The notes: generated by a model from the sequence alone, not told the origin. DNA of 64,000 nt from Betaproteobacteria bacterium (GCA_029863175.1 JAOTVX010000010.1:25387-89386), one strand, 5' to 3'. Numbered from the stretch's first letter, positions 16,954-26,076 are shown. Program-made: numbers and translations.

Positions 16954-17020
16954 GTCCCCGTGAATACGGGGACTCAGGGGATATCGAAAACTTCTGGATG
17001 CCCGCCTGCGCGGGCATGAT
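16954..17020. repeat. Dispersed double-hairpin repeat of the 'MPAQAGIQ' type
   Basis: Two palindromes, GTCCCCGTGAATACGGGGAC (16954-16973) and ATGCCCGCCTGCGCGGGCAT (16998-17017), joined by CTCAGGGGATATCGAAAACT. Read on the minus strand it gives MPAQAGIQKF. This is the well-known proteobacterial dispersed repeat that reads IPAKAGIQ or MPAQAGIQ. It runs into the start of the following nuclease gene. Confidence 0.8.
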
Positions 17021-17543
17021 GAAGTTGAGCTGGCCCAGACCTCTCCTTACCGCACTCTTACTCGCTCTTCTTCTCGCCGCCCTTCCTGCCAGGGCCGATG
17101 TGCCGGCTCGGGTGGTCGCTGTCCATGACGGCGATACCGTGACGGTGCTGGCCGACCAACGCCAGCTACGCGTCCGGCTCACGGACATCGACGCGCCCGA
17201 ACTCAAGCAGCCATTTGGCAAGCGCTCCAAATCAGCCCTTTCCGACCTCTGCTTCGGCAAGGTGGCGGGGCTGGAAATCCGGGGCCGCGATCGCTACGGC
17301 CGCACGCTCGCACGGTTGAGATGCATTGGGGTGGACGCCAACGCCGAGCAGGTGCGTCGCGGTTACGCGTGGGTGTTCACCCGTTACGTCCGGGCGAACT
17401 CGCCCCTTTACACTCTGCAACTCGATGCGCAAACGGCCCGCCGCGGCCTCTGGACCGATCGGGCGCCCACCGCGCCGTGGGAATGGCGGCGCCAGCGCCG
17501 GGCGGCGGCACGCCCGGTCGGACTGTCGGAATCGTCACGCTGA
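17016..17543 (+). CDS. Exported thermonuclease family protein (SNase-like)
   Basis: Secreted staphylococcal-nuclease-type protein of about 175 residues. A signal peptide is clear (LLTALLLALLLAALPARA). The SNase domain shows VVAVHDGDTVTVL, the RLTDIDAPELKQPFGKRS loop with active-site Arg and Glu region and the second Arg in GRDRYGRTLARL. Two adjacent ATGs (17016 and 17019) lie inside the second palindrome of the dispersed repeat. The native 5' end therefore seems to have been replaced or extended by the repeat, and no ribosome site is obvious. Confidence 0.88.
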   Translation: MMKLSWPRPLLTALLLALLLAALPARADVPARVVAVHDGDTVTVLADQRQLRVRLTDIDAPELKQPFGKRSKSALSDLCFGKVAGLEIRGRDRYGRTLARLRCIGVDANAEQVRRGYAWVFTRYVRANSPLYTLQLDAQTARRGLWTDRAPTAPWEWRRQRRAAARPVGLSESSR

Positions 17544-17636
17544 ATTCCCGGCGCCTGGCCCAGATCGCGGCCATCCTGCTGTCAACGACTATTTCAGTGA
17601 AGCCCCAAATGTCCCGCCCAAGCAAAGTGGTTTAAC

Positions 17637-18425
17637 ATGCGCTGCACGACTCGGCATTACAACGACAACGTGCTTACCAGATCGAGGGTCCTCGCGCCGA
17701 TCATCCTGCTCGTCGCGGGCTGCGCCCTGCAGGCGGAGCGCCCGCCCGAGGACGCGGTAGCGCTGCCACACGTCCAGAGCTTTGCCTCAAGCCACCTTGA
17801 TAGTGCGCACGAACCGGGCTGGCAGGAATGGACGTTTTCGCGCTTCAAGAAGCGGACGCGTTACGAGGTGGTAAAGGACTCTGGGCAGACGGTGATGATG
17901 GCGAGCGCGGACCGCTCTGCGTCGGGCCTGAGGCATTGGCTGAAGCTCGATCCCGCCGCCTACCCCCTGCTCACCTGGCGCTGGAAGGTGAATGAGCTGA
18001 TCGAGTCGGCCAACAATATGCGCAAGCACACCGAAGACTCCCCAGTCCGCGTGCTCGTGACTTTCAATGGCGAAATCGAGAAGCTGTCGCTGGCGGACCG
18101 GCTGCTGTTCGACGACGTCTTTCTGCTGACGGGTCGGCGCATGCCGTACGCCACACTGGTCTACATCTGGGAAAACCGTTTGCGCAGGGACACGGTGATC
18201 CCGAACAATCACACCTCGCGCATCAAGATGATCGTCGCAGAGAGCGGGCGCGAGAACCTGGGGCGGTGGCAGAACGTCACCCGCAACGTCGTCGAGGACT
18301 TCAAACGCGCGTTTGGCGAGGAGCCCGGCACGATCACGTCGGTCGGGATCATGACCGACACCGACAACACCGGCGGGAGAGCAGAGGCTTTCTACGGCGA
18401 CATCCAGTTCCGCCGTGCGCCCTGA
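17637..18425 (+). CDS. DUF3047 family lipoprotein
   Basis: A 262-residue protein of the DUF3047 family, function unknown. The N-terminal LAPIILLVAGCALQ is a signal peptide ending in a lipobox, so it is probably an outer-membrane-anchored lipoprotein. The conserved body includes LTWRWKVNELIESANN, the DDVFLLTGRRMPYATLVYIWEN segment and the C-terminal GIMTDTDNTGGRAEAFYGDI motif. A GTG at 17670 is an alternative start that would place the signal peptide right at the N-terminus. It follows the nuclease gene by about 90 bp. Confidence 0.8.
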   Translation: MRCTTRHYNDNVLTRSRVLAPIILLVAGCALQAERPPEDAVALPHVQSFASSHLDSAHEPGWQEWTFSRFKKRTRYEVVKDSGQTVMMASADRSASGLRHWLKLDPAAYPLLTWRWKVNELIESANNMRKHTEDSPVRVLVTFNGEIEKLSLADRLLFDDVFLLTGRRMPYATLVYIWENRLRRDTVIPNNHTSRIKMIVAESGRENLGRWQNVTRNVVEDFKRAFGEEPGTITSVGIMTDTDNTGGRAEAFYGDIQFRRAP

Positions 18426-18442
18426 CGGCCGGGCGGCGATCC

Positions 18443-18557
18443 TAGTGATGAAAAATAGTGATGGAAGATGGTGATGACAAATGGTGATGTACAGCCCCGT
18501 TTTTCATCACCATTTCACATCACCCGTACTCATCACCAGTATCTCATCACCAGTTGA
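18443..18557. repeat. 13-bp modular inverted array between DUF3047 gene and pntB
   Basis: Left units at 18443, 18456, 18469 and 18482 (TAGTGATG or TGGTGATG plus 5 nt). Right units at 18505, 18518, 18531 (14 bp) and 18545 (CATCACC plus 6 nt). Loop about 10 nt. It lies between two convergent genes, where it could act as a bidirectional transcription end, but there is no T-run. Confidence 0.9.
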
Positions 18558-18611
18558 CGAGTCTCGCGCGATCCCCACCCGCTGGTCGTTACGACGCCTC
18601 GTCGTCGGCGT

Positions 18612-20030
18612 TCAGCTTTTCAGAGCGACCAGCACTTCGTCCAGCATCTTCTTCGCGTCGCCGAACAGCATACGATTGTTCTCTTTGTAGAAGAGCGGAT
18701 TGTCGACACCCGCATAGCCGGAAGCCATGCTGCGCTTCATCACGATCGAGGTCTTGGCCTTCCATACTTCCAGCACTGGCATGCCGGCGATCGGGCTCGT
18801 CGGGTCGTCCTGGGCGGCCGGATTGACGATGTCGTTGGCACCGATAACTATCGCGGCATCGGTATCCGGGAAGTCCTCGTTGAGTTCGTCCATTTCGAAC
18901 ACGATGTCGTAAGGCACCTTGGCCTCGGCCAGCAGCACGTTCATGTGGCCGGGCATGCGGCCCGCGACCGGGTGAATGCCGAAGCGCACGTTGACGCCCT
19001 TCTCGCGCAGATGCTTGGTAATCTCGTAGACCGTGTGCTGCGCCTGGGCCACGGCCATGCCATAGCCCGGCACGATGATCACGTTCTTGGCCTCGCGCAA
19101 CAGTTCTGCCGTCTCCGCGGCAAGGATAGGCGCCACCTCGCCCGCCGCCTGCGCTCCGCCGCCAGCGGCCGCCGGCGTACCACCCTCGGTGCCGAATCCG
19201 CCCGCGATCACTGCGATGAAGTGACGGTTCATCGCCCGGCACATGATGTAGGAGAGGATGGCGCCGCTCGATCCCACCAGCGCGCCGGTGACGATCAGCA
19301 GGTCATTATTGAGCATAAAACCCGTGGCAGCGGCTGCCCAGCCCGAGTAGCTGTTCAGCATCGACACCACCACCGGCATGTCGGCGCCGCCAATCGCCAT
19401 CACCATGTGTACGCCGAAGAGCAGCGCAATTACCGTCATCACGATGAGCGGCAGCATGCCCTCGCTCACGGAGTGCGTGTTGATGAACTGCGCGCCGAAC
19501 CAGAGGACGACCAGCAGGCCGGCCAGGTTCAACCAGTGGCGGCCCGGGAGGAGCATGGGCTTGCCGCTGATCTTGGCCGAGAGCTTGCCGAAGGCGATCA
19601 GGGATCCGGAAAAGGTGACCGCACCGATCAGCACACCGATGTAGATTTCCAACTCGTGGATTGTCTTCTCGGCGCCCTTAAACATACCCGCTGCTGCCGG
19701 ATCGATGTAGTTGGCGAACCCGACCAGTACCGCCGCGATGCCGACCAGGCTGTGCATCAGTGCGACCAGCTCGGGCATCTGCGTCATCTTGACGATGCGC
19801 GCGGCATAGAGACCCACCGTGGCACCCACCACCATGGCGCCGATGATCCACGGATAGCCGCTCGCGGTGACGTTCGGCCCGGCGACTGTCGCCAGCACCG
19901 CGATGATCATACCGATGATGCCGTAGATGTTGCCGCGCCGCGAGGTCTCCGGATTGGACAGGCCGCCGAGGCTGAGGATGAAAAGTATCGTCGCTCCGAT
20001 ATAGGAGACAGTTGCCAGAGTTGCGGACAT
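18612..20030 (-). CDS. pntB: NAD(P) transhydrogenase subunit beta
   Basis: Membrane subunit of the proton-translocating transhydrogenase, which uses the proton gradient to make NADPH from NADH. 472 residues: about nine N-terminal helices, then the cytosolic NADP(H)-binding domain III beginning near [15 protein letters not shown], with [18 protein letters not shown] and the [20 protein letters not shown] signature. GGGAGA precedes the ATG. It lies 12 bp after pntA on the same strand, so the two are one operon. Confidence 0.97.
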   Translation of the reverse strand: MSATLATVSYIGATILFILSLGGLSNPETSRRGNIYGIIGMIIAVLATVAGPNVTASGYPWIIGAMVVGATVGLYAARIVKMTQMPELVALMHSLVGIAAVLVGFANYIDPAAAGMFKGAEKTIHELEIYIGVLIGAVTFSGSLIAFGKLSAKISGKPMLLPGRHWLNLAGLLVVLWFGAQFINTHSVSEGMLPLIVMTVIALLFGVHMVMAIGGADMPVVVSMLNSYSGWAAAATGFMLNNDLLIVTGALVGSSGAILSYIMCRAMNRHFIAVIAGGFGTEGGTPAAAGGGAQAAGEVAPILAAETAELLREAKNVIIVPGYGMAVAQAQHTVYEITKHLREKGVNVRFGIHPVAGRMPGHMNVLLAEAKVPYDIVFEMDELNEDFPDTDAAIVIGANDIVNPAAQDDPTSPIAGMPVLEVWKAKTSIVMKRSMASGYAGVDNPLFYKENNRMLFGDAKKMLDEVLVALKS

Positions 20031-20042
20031 TGATCGTCTCCC

Positions 20043-21638
20043 TTACTTGCGGAACATCTGCAGCATGCGCTGGGTCACGGCGAAACCGCCGAACATGTTG
20101 ATCGAGGTGAGTGCGACTCCCACCACCGCCAGCCCCAGTATCCAAACCTCCGGCCGGTCCACGCCTGCTGCGGCCGCAAGCGGTGGCGCCACCTGCACCA
20201 GCGCTCCGATGGCAATGATGCTGCTGATCGCATTGGTGACGCTCATCAGCGGAGTGTGCAGGGCAGGCGTGACATTCCACACGACCATGTAGCCCACGAA
20301 GCAAGCCAGCACGAACACCGTGAAGTGGTTGAGGAAAGCCGCCGGCGCATTGGCGCCTATGAACCAGAACAGCACCGCGGCGACCGCGAACATGATTGTC
20401 ATCGACTTCGCCGAGGCCGGCGCGCCGGCCTTGCCATGGCCGTGACCCTTCTTGGCCGCAGACACAACCGCCGCCGGCTTGGCCGCTGCCGGCGCTGCGG
20501 CTGAAAGCTTTGGAGCGGGTGGCGGCCAGGTAACGCTGCCCTCCTTCACCACGGTGGTGCCGCGGATCACCTCGTCTTCCATGTTGACGTCGATGATGCC
20601 GTCCTTGGTCTTGCACAGTTCTTCGGTCAGCCGAAACAGGTTGGTCGCATACAGCGTACTCGATTGTTTGGACAGTCGGCTCGGCAAATCACTGTAGCCG
20701 ATGAGGGTCACGCCGTGCTTCACCGCCACTTGGTGCGGTTCGGTCAGCTCGCAGTTGCCGCCCTGCTCCGCAGCCATGTCGACGATGACGCTGCCCGGTT
20801 TCATCGACTTCACCATGTCGGCTGTGATCAGCTTCGGCGCCGGCTTGCCCGGAATGAGCGCAGTGGTAATGATGATGTCCACTTCCTTCGCCTGTTTGGC
20901 GAAAACCTCGGCCTGTGCCCTGAGGAAACCCTCGCTCATCACCTTGGCGTAACCGCCGACGCCGGTGCCTTCTTCCTGATAGTCCACGGTGACGAACTCG
21001 CCGCCCAGGGATTTGACCTGATCGCCCACTTCGGGGCGCGTGTCATTGGCGCGCACAATGGCGCCCAGGCCCGAAGCCGTGCCGATCGCAGCCAGACCCG
21101 CAACCCCTGCGCCGATGACGAAAACCTTGGCCGGCGGCACCTTGCCCGCAGCCGTGATCTGGCCGGTGAAGAAACGGCCGAAGTGATGCGCCGCTTCGAT
21201 GACGGCGCGGTAGCCGGCAATGTTGGCCATCGAGGAGAGCGCGTCCAGCTTCTGTGCGCGCGAGACGCGCGGCACGCTGTCCATCGCCAGCACGGTGGCC
21301 TTCTTCGCCGCGAGTTGCTTCAACAGTTCGGGGTTCTGCGCCGGCCAGATGAAGCTGACCAGCGTGCCACCTTCGCGCATCAGGCCGACTTCTTCCGTGC
21401 TGGGTCCGCGCACCTTGAAGACGATGTCCGATGTGTTCCACAGTTTGGCCGCGGTGTCGACGATTTCGGCGCCGGCAGCGCGATAGGTGTCATCGCTGAA
21501 ATTCGCGAGATCGCCGGCGCCGGATTGCACGACAACCTTGAAGCCCAGCTTGATGAGCTTTTCCACGACTTCCGGCACGGTAGCGACGCGTTTTTCTCCC
21601 GCCGCTGTCTCTTTTGACACCCCTATGATCTGAGGCAT
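20043..21638 (-). CDS. pntA: NAD(P) transhydrogenase subunit alpha (fused alpha1-alpha2)
   Basis: 531 residues. The NAD-binding domain I (about residues 1-370) has [15 protein letters not shown] at the N-terminus and the Rossmann motif [21 protein letters not shown]. An Ala/Pro/Lys linker (about 375-405) leads to four hydrophobic helices at the C-terminus (PntAB part). Many bacteria encode these halves as separate genes; here they are one polypeptide as in E. coli. GGGGA precedes the ATG. Confidence 0.96.
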   Translation of the reverse strand: MPQIIGVSKETAAGEKRVATVPEVVEKLIKLGFKVVVQSGAGDLANFSDDTYRAAGAEIVDTAAKLWNTSDIVFKVRGPSTEEVGLMREGGTLVSFIWPAQNPELLKQLAAKKATVLAMDSVPRVSRAQKLDALSSMANIAGYRAVIEAAHHFGRFFTGQITAAGKVPPAKVFVIGAGVAGLAAIGTASGLGAIVRANDTRPEVGDQVKSLGGEFVTVDYQEEGTGVGGYAKVMSEGFLRAQAEVFAKQAKEVDIIITTALIPGKPAPKLITADMVKSMKPGSVIVDMAAEQGGNCELTEPHQVAVKHGVTLIGYSDLPSRLSKQSSTLYATNLFRLTEELCKTKDGIIDVNMEDEVIRGTTVVKEGSVTWPPPAPKLSAAAPAAAKPAAVVSAAKKGHGHGKAGAPASAKSMTIMFAVAAVLFWFIGANAPAAFLNHFTVFVLACFVGYMVVWNVTPALHTPLMSVTNAISSIIAIGALVQVAPPLAAAAGVDRPEVWILGLAVVGVALTSINMFGGFAVTQRMLQMFRK

Positions 21639-21834
21639 GAATTCCCCTTCTTTAACCGAGCTTCATTCATTGTTTTCTCCATGTGGTACCGCACCCTCGC
21701 GGCCCAACTGCCCGCTGAATTATAAGATAAAACACGGCGATGCCTTTGACATGCATCAAGTCCAGCCAACCAAGATTGCGGCCGCCTTCGCGGGAAGCTC
21801 AGGAGATGCGGCACGGCGCGACTCATGTGGAGGT

Positions 21835-22013
21835 TAGTGATGGGTAAGGGCGATAAAAAGCGGGTTGCACATCACTATCTCTCATCACTATCTCTCATCA
21901 CTATCTCTCATCACTATCTCTCATCACTATCTCTCATCACTATCTCTCATCACTATCTCTCATCACCATCTCTCATCACCATCTCTCATCACCCTCTTTT
22001 ATCACGAATTTGC
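21835..22013. repeat. Longest 13-bp array: eleven CATCACNATCTCT units with a single facing unit
   Basis: From 21871 nine units of ATCACYATCTCTC follow at exactly 13 bp (the first seven identical, two with T to C), then two degenerate units to 22013. The opposite arm is a single TAGTGATGGGTAA at 21835. The near-identity of the units indicates recent expansion, in contrast to the divergent spacers in the other 13-bp arrays. It ends 9 bp from the stop of the minus-strand aldolase gene; the rest of the 21639-22021 gap holds nothing else I recognise. Confidence 0.92.
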
Positions 22014-22021
22014 ATCGCCTC

Positions 22022-22807
22022 TCAAAGCTTGACGGCCCGCAGCACGTTCGCCCGCTCGCGCGCGCCTGCCATCATGAAGGCGAGATCCGACCCGCTCAGG
22101 ATGAAGCGCATGCCGAGCTGCATATAACGCTCCATGACTGGCGGGTCGTAGACTCCACCCATGCCCGGAAATTTTCCGTGGTTGCGGCATGCAGCGATGA
22201 CTTTCCGGTACGCCTCCTCGACCTTGGCGTTGGTGTATTTCCCGGGAATGCCCATTTCCGCGCAGAGATCATTGGTGCCGACAAGCAGCACATCGACGCC
22301 CTTCACCGCGGCGATTTCCTCGGCATTGGCGATGGCCTTGGGTGTCTCCAGCATCACCACGACCAACGTCTCCTCGTTAACCAGCCGCGTCGCCTCCCCC
22401 ACCGGGACCGAGCGAAAGCCGAGTTGTGGCTGCGGCCCGCCGATCGAGCGATGCCCGACCGGCGGATACTTGCAATGCGCGACTGCGCGGGTCGCTTCTT
22501 CCGGCGTATCCACATGCGGCAGCACGATGCCCTGCGCGCCGGTGTCCAGGATGCGCGATGCGTGGTGGTGCTCCGGCCCCGGCACCCGCACGAGCGGCGT
22601 GATCCCGACCGCGAGTGCGGCCATGGCCATCTGGGCTGCCGTGTCGAGATTGGTCGAACTGTGCTCCATGTCGATGAACAGCCAGTCGAAATCGCAACCG
22701 TGGGCGATGGTCGCGATATCGACGGTACGCGACTGGCGCACACCCATGCCCAGCGCGACGCCACCGGCCGCGAGCCGGCGCTTGGTGTGATTCGGAACGA
22801 CGTCCAT
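22022..22807 (-). CDS. HpcH/HpaI aldolase/citrate lyase family protein
   Basis: A 261-residue class II pyruvate aldolase-like TIM barrel. Key parts: FDWLFIDMEHSSTNLDTAAQM, the PLVRVPG strand with the Arg that binds the oxoacid, GAQGIVLPHVDTPEEA, and metal ligands in VVMLETPKAIAN (Glu) and VGTNDLCAEMG (Asp). Members cleave 2-keto-4-hydroxy acids to pyruvate plus an aldehyde. GAGGAG precedes the ATG. It is isolated from other catabolic genes. Confidence 0.88.
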   Translation of the reverse strand: MDVVPNHTKRRLAAGGVALGMGVRQSRTVDIATIAHGCDFDWLFIDMEHSSTNLDTAAQMAMAALAVGITPLVRVPGPEHHHASRILDTGAQGIVLPHVDTPEEATRAVAHCKYPPVGHRSIGGPQPQLGFRSVPVGEATRLVNEETLVVVMLETPKAIANAEEIAAVKGVDVLLVGTNDLCAEMGIPGKYTNAKVEEAYRKVIAACRNHGKFPGMGGVYDPPVMERYMQLGMRFILSGSDLAFMMAGARERANVLRAVKL

Positions 22808-22880
22808 GCCTTCTCCTCGTTTTCGCCGCCAGAGCGTGCGGCGGCGACTATATTAACGCACGATCAAGATTTGCCCGATG

Positions 22881-22922
22881 GGCCACCGCGCACTGGTCAC
22901 TGGCCACCGTGCACCGGTCACT
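22881..22922. repeat. Six-unit heptad array before mutL
   Basis: Units GGCCACC GCGCACT GGTCACT GGCCACC GTGCACC GGTCACT run at exact 7-bp spacing. Only this arm is present. The array ends 13 nt before the mutL ATG. Confidence 0.75.
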
Positions 22923-22924
22923 TC

Positions 22925-22930
22925 TATAAT
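22925..22930 (+). promoter_or_regulatory. Perfect -10 box (TATAAT) 5 nt before the mutL start
   Basis: TATAAT ends at 22930 and the mutL ATG begins at 22936. A transcript started at the normal distance from this box would begin at or next to the A of the ATG, giving a leaderless mutL mRNA. No good -35 box exists 17 nt upstream, where the heptad array lies. Confidence 0.4.
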
Positions 22931-22935
22931 TCGTC

Positions 22936-24696
22936 ATGCCCGGCATCCGCGTCCTTCCCGACCTGCTCATCAGCCAGATTGCGGCCGGAGAAGTTGTGGA
23001 GCGTCCGGCCGCCGCGCTGAAGGAATTGCTCGAAAACAGCCTCGACGCGGAAGCCCGTCAGATCTCGGTGCAGCTCGCCGGCGGCGGCACCAAGCTCATT
23101 CGGATCGCCGACGACGGGTCCGGCATCCCGCAGAACCAGTTAGCGCTGGCCCTCACGCGACACGCGACGAGCAAGATCGCAGCGCTCGAGGACCTGGAAC
23201 GCGTTGCCAGCCTGGGGTTCCGCGGTGAGGCGCTCGCAAGCATCGCCGCGGTCTCGAACCTCGCTCTCACCAGCCGCCGCGCCACGGACAAGCATGCGTG
23301 GACGGTCACGGCCAATGGCGCGGAAACCTCCAAGGTGGCGCCCGCCGCACTCGCCGCCGGGACGACCGTCGAAGTGCGCGACCTCTACTTCAATACGCCG
23401 GCGCGGCGCAAATTCCTCAAATCGGAAGCGACCGAGTACGCACACTGCGAGGAGGCGTTCAAGCGGGTGGCGCTGTCGCGCCCCGAACTGGCGTTCACGC
23501 TGCAGCACAACAGCCACGTGCGGTGGCACCTCAAGGCGCAGCCGCTTGAGGAGCGTATCGGCGCCCTGCTCGGTGAGGACTTCCACGCCTCATCGCTCCC
23601 GGTCGATGCGGCGAGCGGCGCCTTGCGCCTGCGTGGGTCGATCGGACTGCCGGCGCAGGCGCACGCCGCGCGCGACGCACAGTATTTCTTCGTGAACGGC
23701 CGATACGTGCGGGATAAGCTCGCCGCGCACGCCATCCGTCAGGCCTACCAGGACGTGCTGCATCACGAGCGGCATCCAGCCTACGTGCTCTTCCTCGACA
23801 TCGACCCCTCGCAGGTGGACGTCAACGTGCATCCCACCAAGACCGAGGTGCGCTTCCGCGAGGCGCGGGCCATTCATCAGTTCGTCTTTCACGCGCTCAA
23901 CCGTGCGCTCGCGCAGACGCTCGCAGGCGTCGCCGCCGAGTCGGGCCGCGCCGATGCCACAGTCCTGCCGCGCGCAGCCGCCACGTTGGGGCAGGCGGCC
24001 GGTGGAAGCCTGGCGCTCGGGTTGGCGCAGCCGGTTGCGTTCTACGAAACCCTGTTCGGCCGCCAGGCCCCGGCCGCCGAGGCGATCGAAAGCGACACGC
24101 CTGCAGCCTCCGACTACCCGCTGGGATTTGCGCTCGCCCAGCTCTCGGGCGTCTACGTGCTCGCCCAAAACGCCAAAGGGCTGATGATCGTGGACATGCA
24201 CGCCGCGCACGAGCGCATCATGTACGAGCGGCTCAAAGCCACGCTCGATGCGCGCGCCATACCGATGCAGCCATTGCTGGTGCCGGTTACCTTCGGCGCC
24301 GAGGCGCTCGACGTGGCGACCGTGGAGGAGCACGGCGAGGCACTACGTGCCATCGGATTCGACCTCGCAGCCGCATCGCCCACGTCCGTGATCGTGCGCG
24401 CTATACCGGCACTGCTTGCCGACGCGGATGCACGCGAGCTGGCGCGCGACGTGCTTCGCGAAATACGCGAGTTCGGTGCGAGCCGCGCGCTCACCGAGCG
24501 ACGCAATGAGCTGCTCGGCACCATGGCGTGTCATGCAGCCGTGCGCGCGAACCGGAAACTGTCGCTGCCAGAAATGAACGCGCTGCTGCGCGAGATGGAG
24601 GCGACCGAGCGCTCCGGCCAATGCAACCACGGACGCCCGACCTGGCACCAGATCACGTTGCCCGAGCTGGATAAGCTGTTCATGAGAGGTCGGTGA
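22936..24696 (+). CDS. mutL: DNA mismatch repair protein MutL
   Basis: 586 residues. The GHKL ATPase domain has ISQIAAGEVVERPAAALKEL, DDGSGIP and RHATSKI followed by LGFRGEALASIAAV. The C-terminal dimerisation domain contains DMHAAHERIMYE, the DQHA(X)2E(X)4E endonuclease motif with Met for Gln as in Neisseria, and ACHAAVRANRKL plus QCNHGRPTW. It should therefore be a nicking-competent MutL, as in bacteria lacking MutH. The gene begins just after a heptad array and TATAAT box and ends inside a perfect hairpin. Confidence 0.97.
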   Translation: MPGIRVLPDLLISQIAAGEVVERPAAALKELLENSLDAEARQISVQLAGGGTKLIRIADDGSGIPQNQLALALTRHATSKIAALEDLERVASLGFRGEALASIAAVSNLALTSRRATDKHAWTVTANGAETSKVAPAALAAGTTVEVRDLYFNTPARRKFLKSEATEYAHCEEAFKRVALSRPELAFTLQHNSHVRWHLKAQPLEERIGALLGEDFHASSLPVDAASGALRLRGSIGLPAQAHAARDAQYFFVNGRYVRDKLAAHAIRQAYQDVLHHERHPAYVLFLDIDPSQVDVNVHPTKTEVRFREARAIHQFVFHALNRALAQTLAGVAAESGRADATVLPRAAATLGQAAGGSLALGLAQPVAFYETLFGRQAPAAEAIESDTPAASDYPLGFALAQLSGVYVLAQNAKGLMIVDMHAAHERIMYERLKATLDARAIPMQPLLVPVTFGAEALDVATVEEHGEALRAIGFDLAAASPTSVIVRAIPALLADADARELARDVLREIREFGASRALTERRNELLGTMACHAAVRANRKLSLPEMNALLREMEATERSGQCNHGRPTWHQITLPELDKLFMRGR

Positions 24697-24705
24697 CCTC
24701 TCATG
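24681..24705. repeat. Perfect 11-bp snap-back palindrome over the mutL stop codon
   Basis: CATGAGAGGTC (24681-24691), 3-nt loop GGT, GACCTCTCATG (24695-24705). The TGA stop is at 24694-24696. The left arm is mutL coding sequence, the right arm its inverted copy, followed at 24708 by a heptad array. The same arrangement occurs at 44531-44555. Confidence 0.9.
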
Positions 24706-24707
24706 AA

Positions 24708-24978
24708 GGGTGACGGGTGACGGGTGACGAGTGATGAGTGATGAGTGCCCGGTAACGACAATGCCTAAGGCAGCATCCAAGCCCAAAAAGCGAAAGAGGG
24801 CCGCGAAACGCTCGAGGCGTGCCGCGCCCCGTCAGGCGCCTGCACGACCAAAGGCGTCGAGACCTGCCCGTAAAGAGACGGCCGTCGCGCCTGAACCGGC
24901 GGCTGCAGCACAGCGCACTGCGCCCGCCGCCGGGCCACTCGGCGAGCCTCGTCACCTGTCACGCGTCACTCGTCACGC
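24708..24978. repeat. Heptad array arms flanking the 5' end of miaA
   Basis: Left arm 24708-24747: GGGTGAC three times, then GAGTGAT twice and a partial unit. Right arm 24951-24978: GTCACCT GTCACGC GTCACTC GTCACGC. The arms are 203 bp apart, far more than in the other loci, and the right arm lies inside the miaA reading frame, where it is translated as RHLSRVTRHA. Confidence 0.8.
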
Positions 24979-25927
24979 CAAATGGCCGCCGGCCATTTTG
25001 CTGATGGGACCGACCGCGAGCGGCAAAACCGCGCTGGCGCTGCGCCTCGCTGCCGAGCTGCCATGCGAAATCATCAGCGTCGATTCGGCACAGATCTACA
25101 AGGGCATGGACGTCGGCACGGCAAAGCCGGGGGCGGATGTGCTCGGCCGGGCGCCGCACCATCTCCTCGACATCATTGAGCCGCACGAGAGCTATTCCGC
25201 CGCGCGCTTTCGCGACGACGCCCTTGCCCTGATGCGTGAGATTACGGAGCGCGACCGCATACCGCTCCTCGTTGGCGGCACGATGCTCTACTTCCGCGCA
25301 CTCGTCGAAGGCCTCAATGACCTGCCCGAGGCGGACCCCATCGTGCGCCTCATGATCGATACCATGGCCGAGCAGGAGGGATGGCCAGCCGTCCACGAGA
25401 AGCTCCGGCAAGTGGACCCGGAGACAGCGGCCAGGCTGGATCCCCACGACTCCCAGAGGATCGAGCGCGCGTTCGAGGTCTATTACATCACCAATAAACC
25501 GCTATCGGAGCTCCTGCGCAAGCCCAAGTATGTCTATTTTCCCTACACGCCGATCAAGATCGCGCTGGCCCCGAGCAACCGCGAAGTGCTGCATGAGCGC
25601 ATTGCGCAGCGCTTTGATGCGATGATCGAGCAAGGGCTGGTGGGCGAGCTGAAAAAACTGCGTGAGGAGTACGGGCTCGAGCCCGGCATGCCTTCCATGC
25701 GCTGCGTCGGCTACCGGCAGACGTGGAATTTCCTCGAGGGACGGCTCGACGCCGCCGGCCTGCGTGAAGAGGGTATCGCAGCAACCCGCCAGCTCGCCAA
25801 GCGCCAGCTCACGTGGTTGCGCTCGATGGAGGACGTTACCGAGTTTGATTGCCTCACCGATGATATTCAGGTGCTCGTGCTCGAGTACGTGCGGCGTGAG
25901 CTGAAATCAATTCTGGTGGGCGGCTAA
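24761..25927 (+). CDS. miaA: tRNA dimethylallyltransferase with a basic N-terminal extension
   Basis: Adds dimethylallyl to A37 of tRNAs reading UNN codons. The enzyme core starts at PPAILLMGPTASGKTALAL (P-loop) and continues with DSAQIYKGMDVGTAKP, GGTMLYFRAL, DPHDSQRIERAFEV and a normal C-terminus. About 80 residues precede the P-loop, rich in Lys/Arg then Ala/Pro, ending in a peptide encoded by a heptad array. Ordinary MiaA has only about 10 residues there. No ATG or GTG lies between the array and the P-loop (a TTG is possible just before MGPTASG), so the extension may really be translated. The ATG at 24761 has no clear ribosome site. Confidence 0.92.
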   Translation: MPKAASKPKKRKRAAKRSRRAAPRQAPARPKASRPARKETAVAPEPAAAAQRTAPAAGPLGEPRHLSRVTRHAKWPPAILLMGPTASGKTALALRLAAELPCEIISVDSAQIYKGMDVGTAKPGADVLGRAPHHLLDIIEPHESYSAARFRDDALALMREITERDRIPLLVGGTMLYFRALVEGLNDLPEADPIVRLMIDTMAEQEGWPAVHEKLRQVDPETAARLDPHDSQRIERAFEVYYITNKPLSELLRKPKYVYFPYTPIKIALAPSNREVLHERIAQRFDAMIEQGLVGELKKLREEYGLEPGMPSMRCVGYRQTWNFLEGRLDAAGLREEGIAATRQLAKRQLTWLRSMEDVTEFDCLTDDIQVLVLEYVRRELKSILVGG

Positions 25928-25941
25928 TGGTCGGCCGAAAC

Positions 25942-26076
25942 TGGTGATGGATGATAGTGATGAGAAATGGTGATGAGAGATGGTGATGAAAAAGCAGAAA
26001 CTAACTTGGCGCTTTACCCATCACCAGTAATCATCACCAGTTTCCATCACCATTTATCATCACCAGTAATTGTCAC
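25942..26076. repeat. 13-bp modular inverted array after miaA
   Basis: Left units at 25942, 25955, 25968 and 25981; right units at 26019, 26032, 26045 and 26058, then TGTCAC. Cores are TGGTGATG/TAGTGATG and CATCACCA; the 5-nt spacers vary. The loop is 25 nt. It separates convergent miaA and the cNMP-binding gene. Confidence 0.92.

Noticed and set aside
18945..20033. Long open frame opposite pntB
   Set aside because: Antisense shadow of a high-GC gene; His/Arg/Asp-rich translation without any domain.
21835..22013. CRISPR array
   Set aside because: Units are 13 bp with 5-nt spacers and no unique long spacers; no cas genes are present.
21869..22127. Coding frame with repeated ITISHHYLSS peptides
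   Set aside because: It is only the translation of the 13-bp array; no ribosome site and no coding signal.
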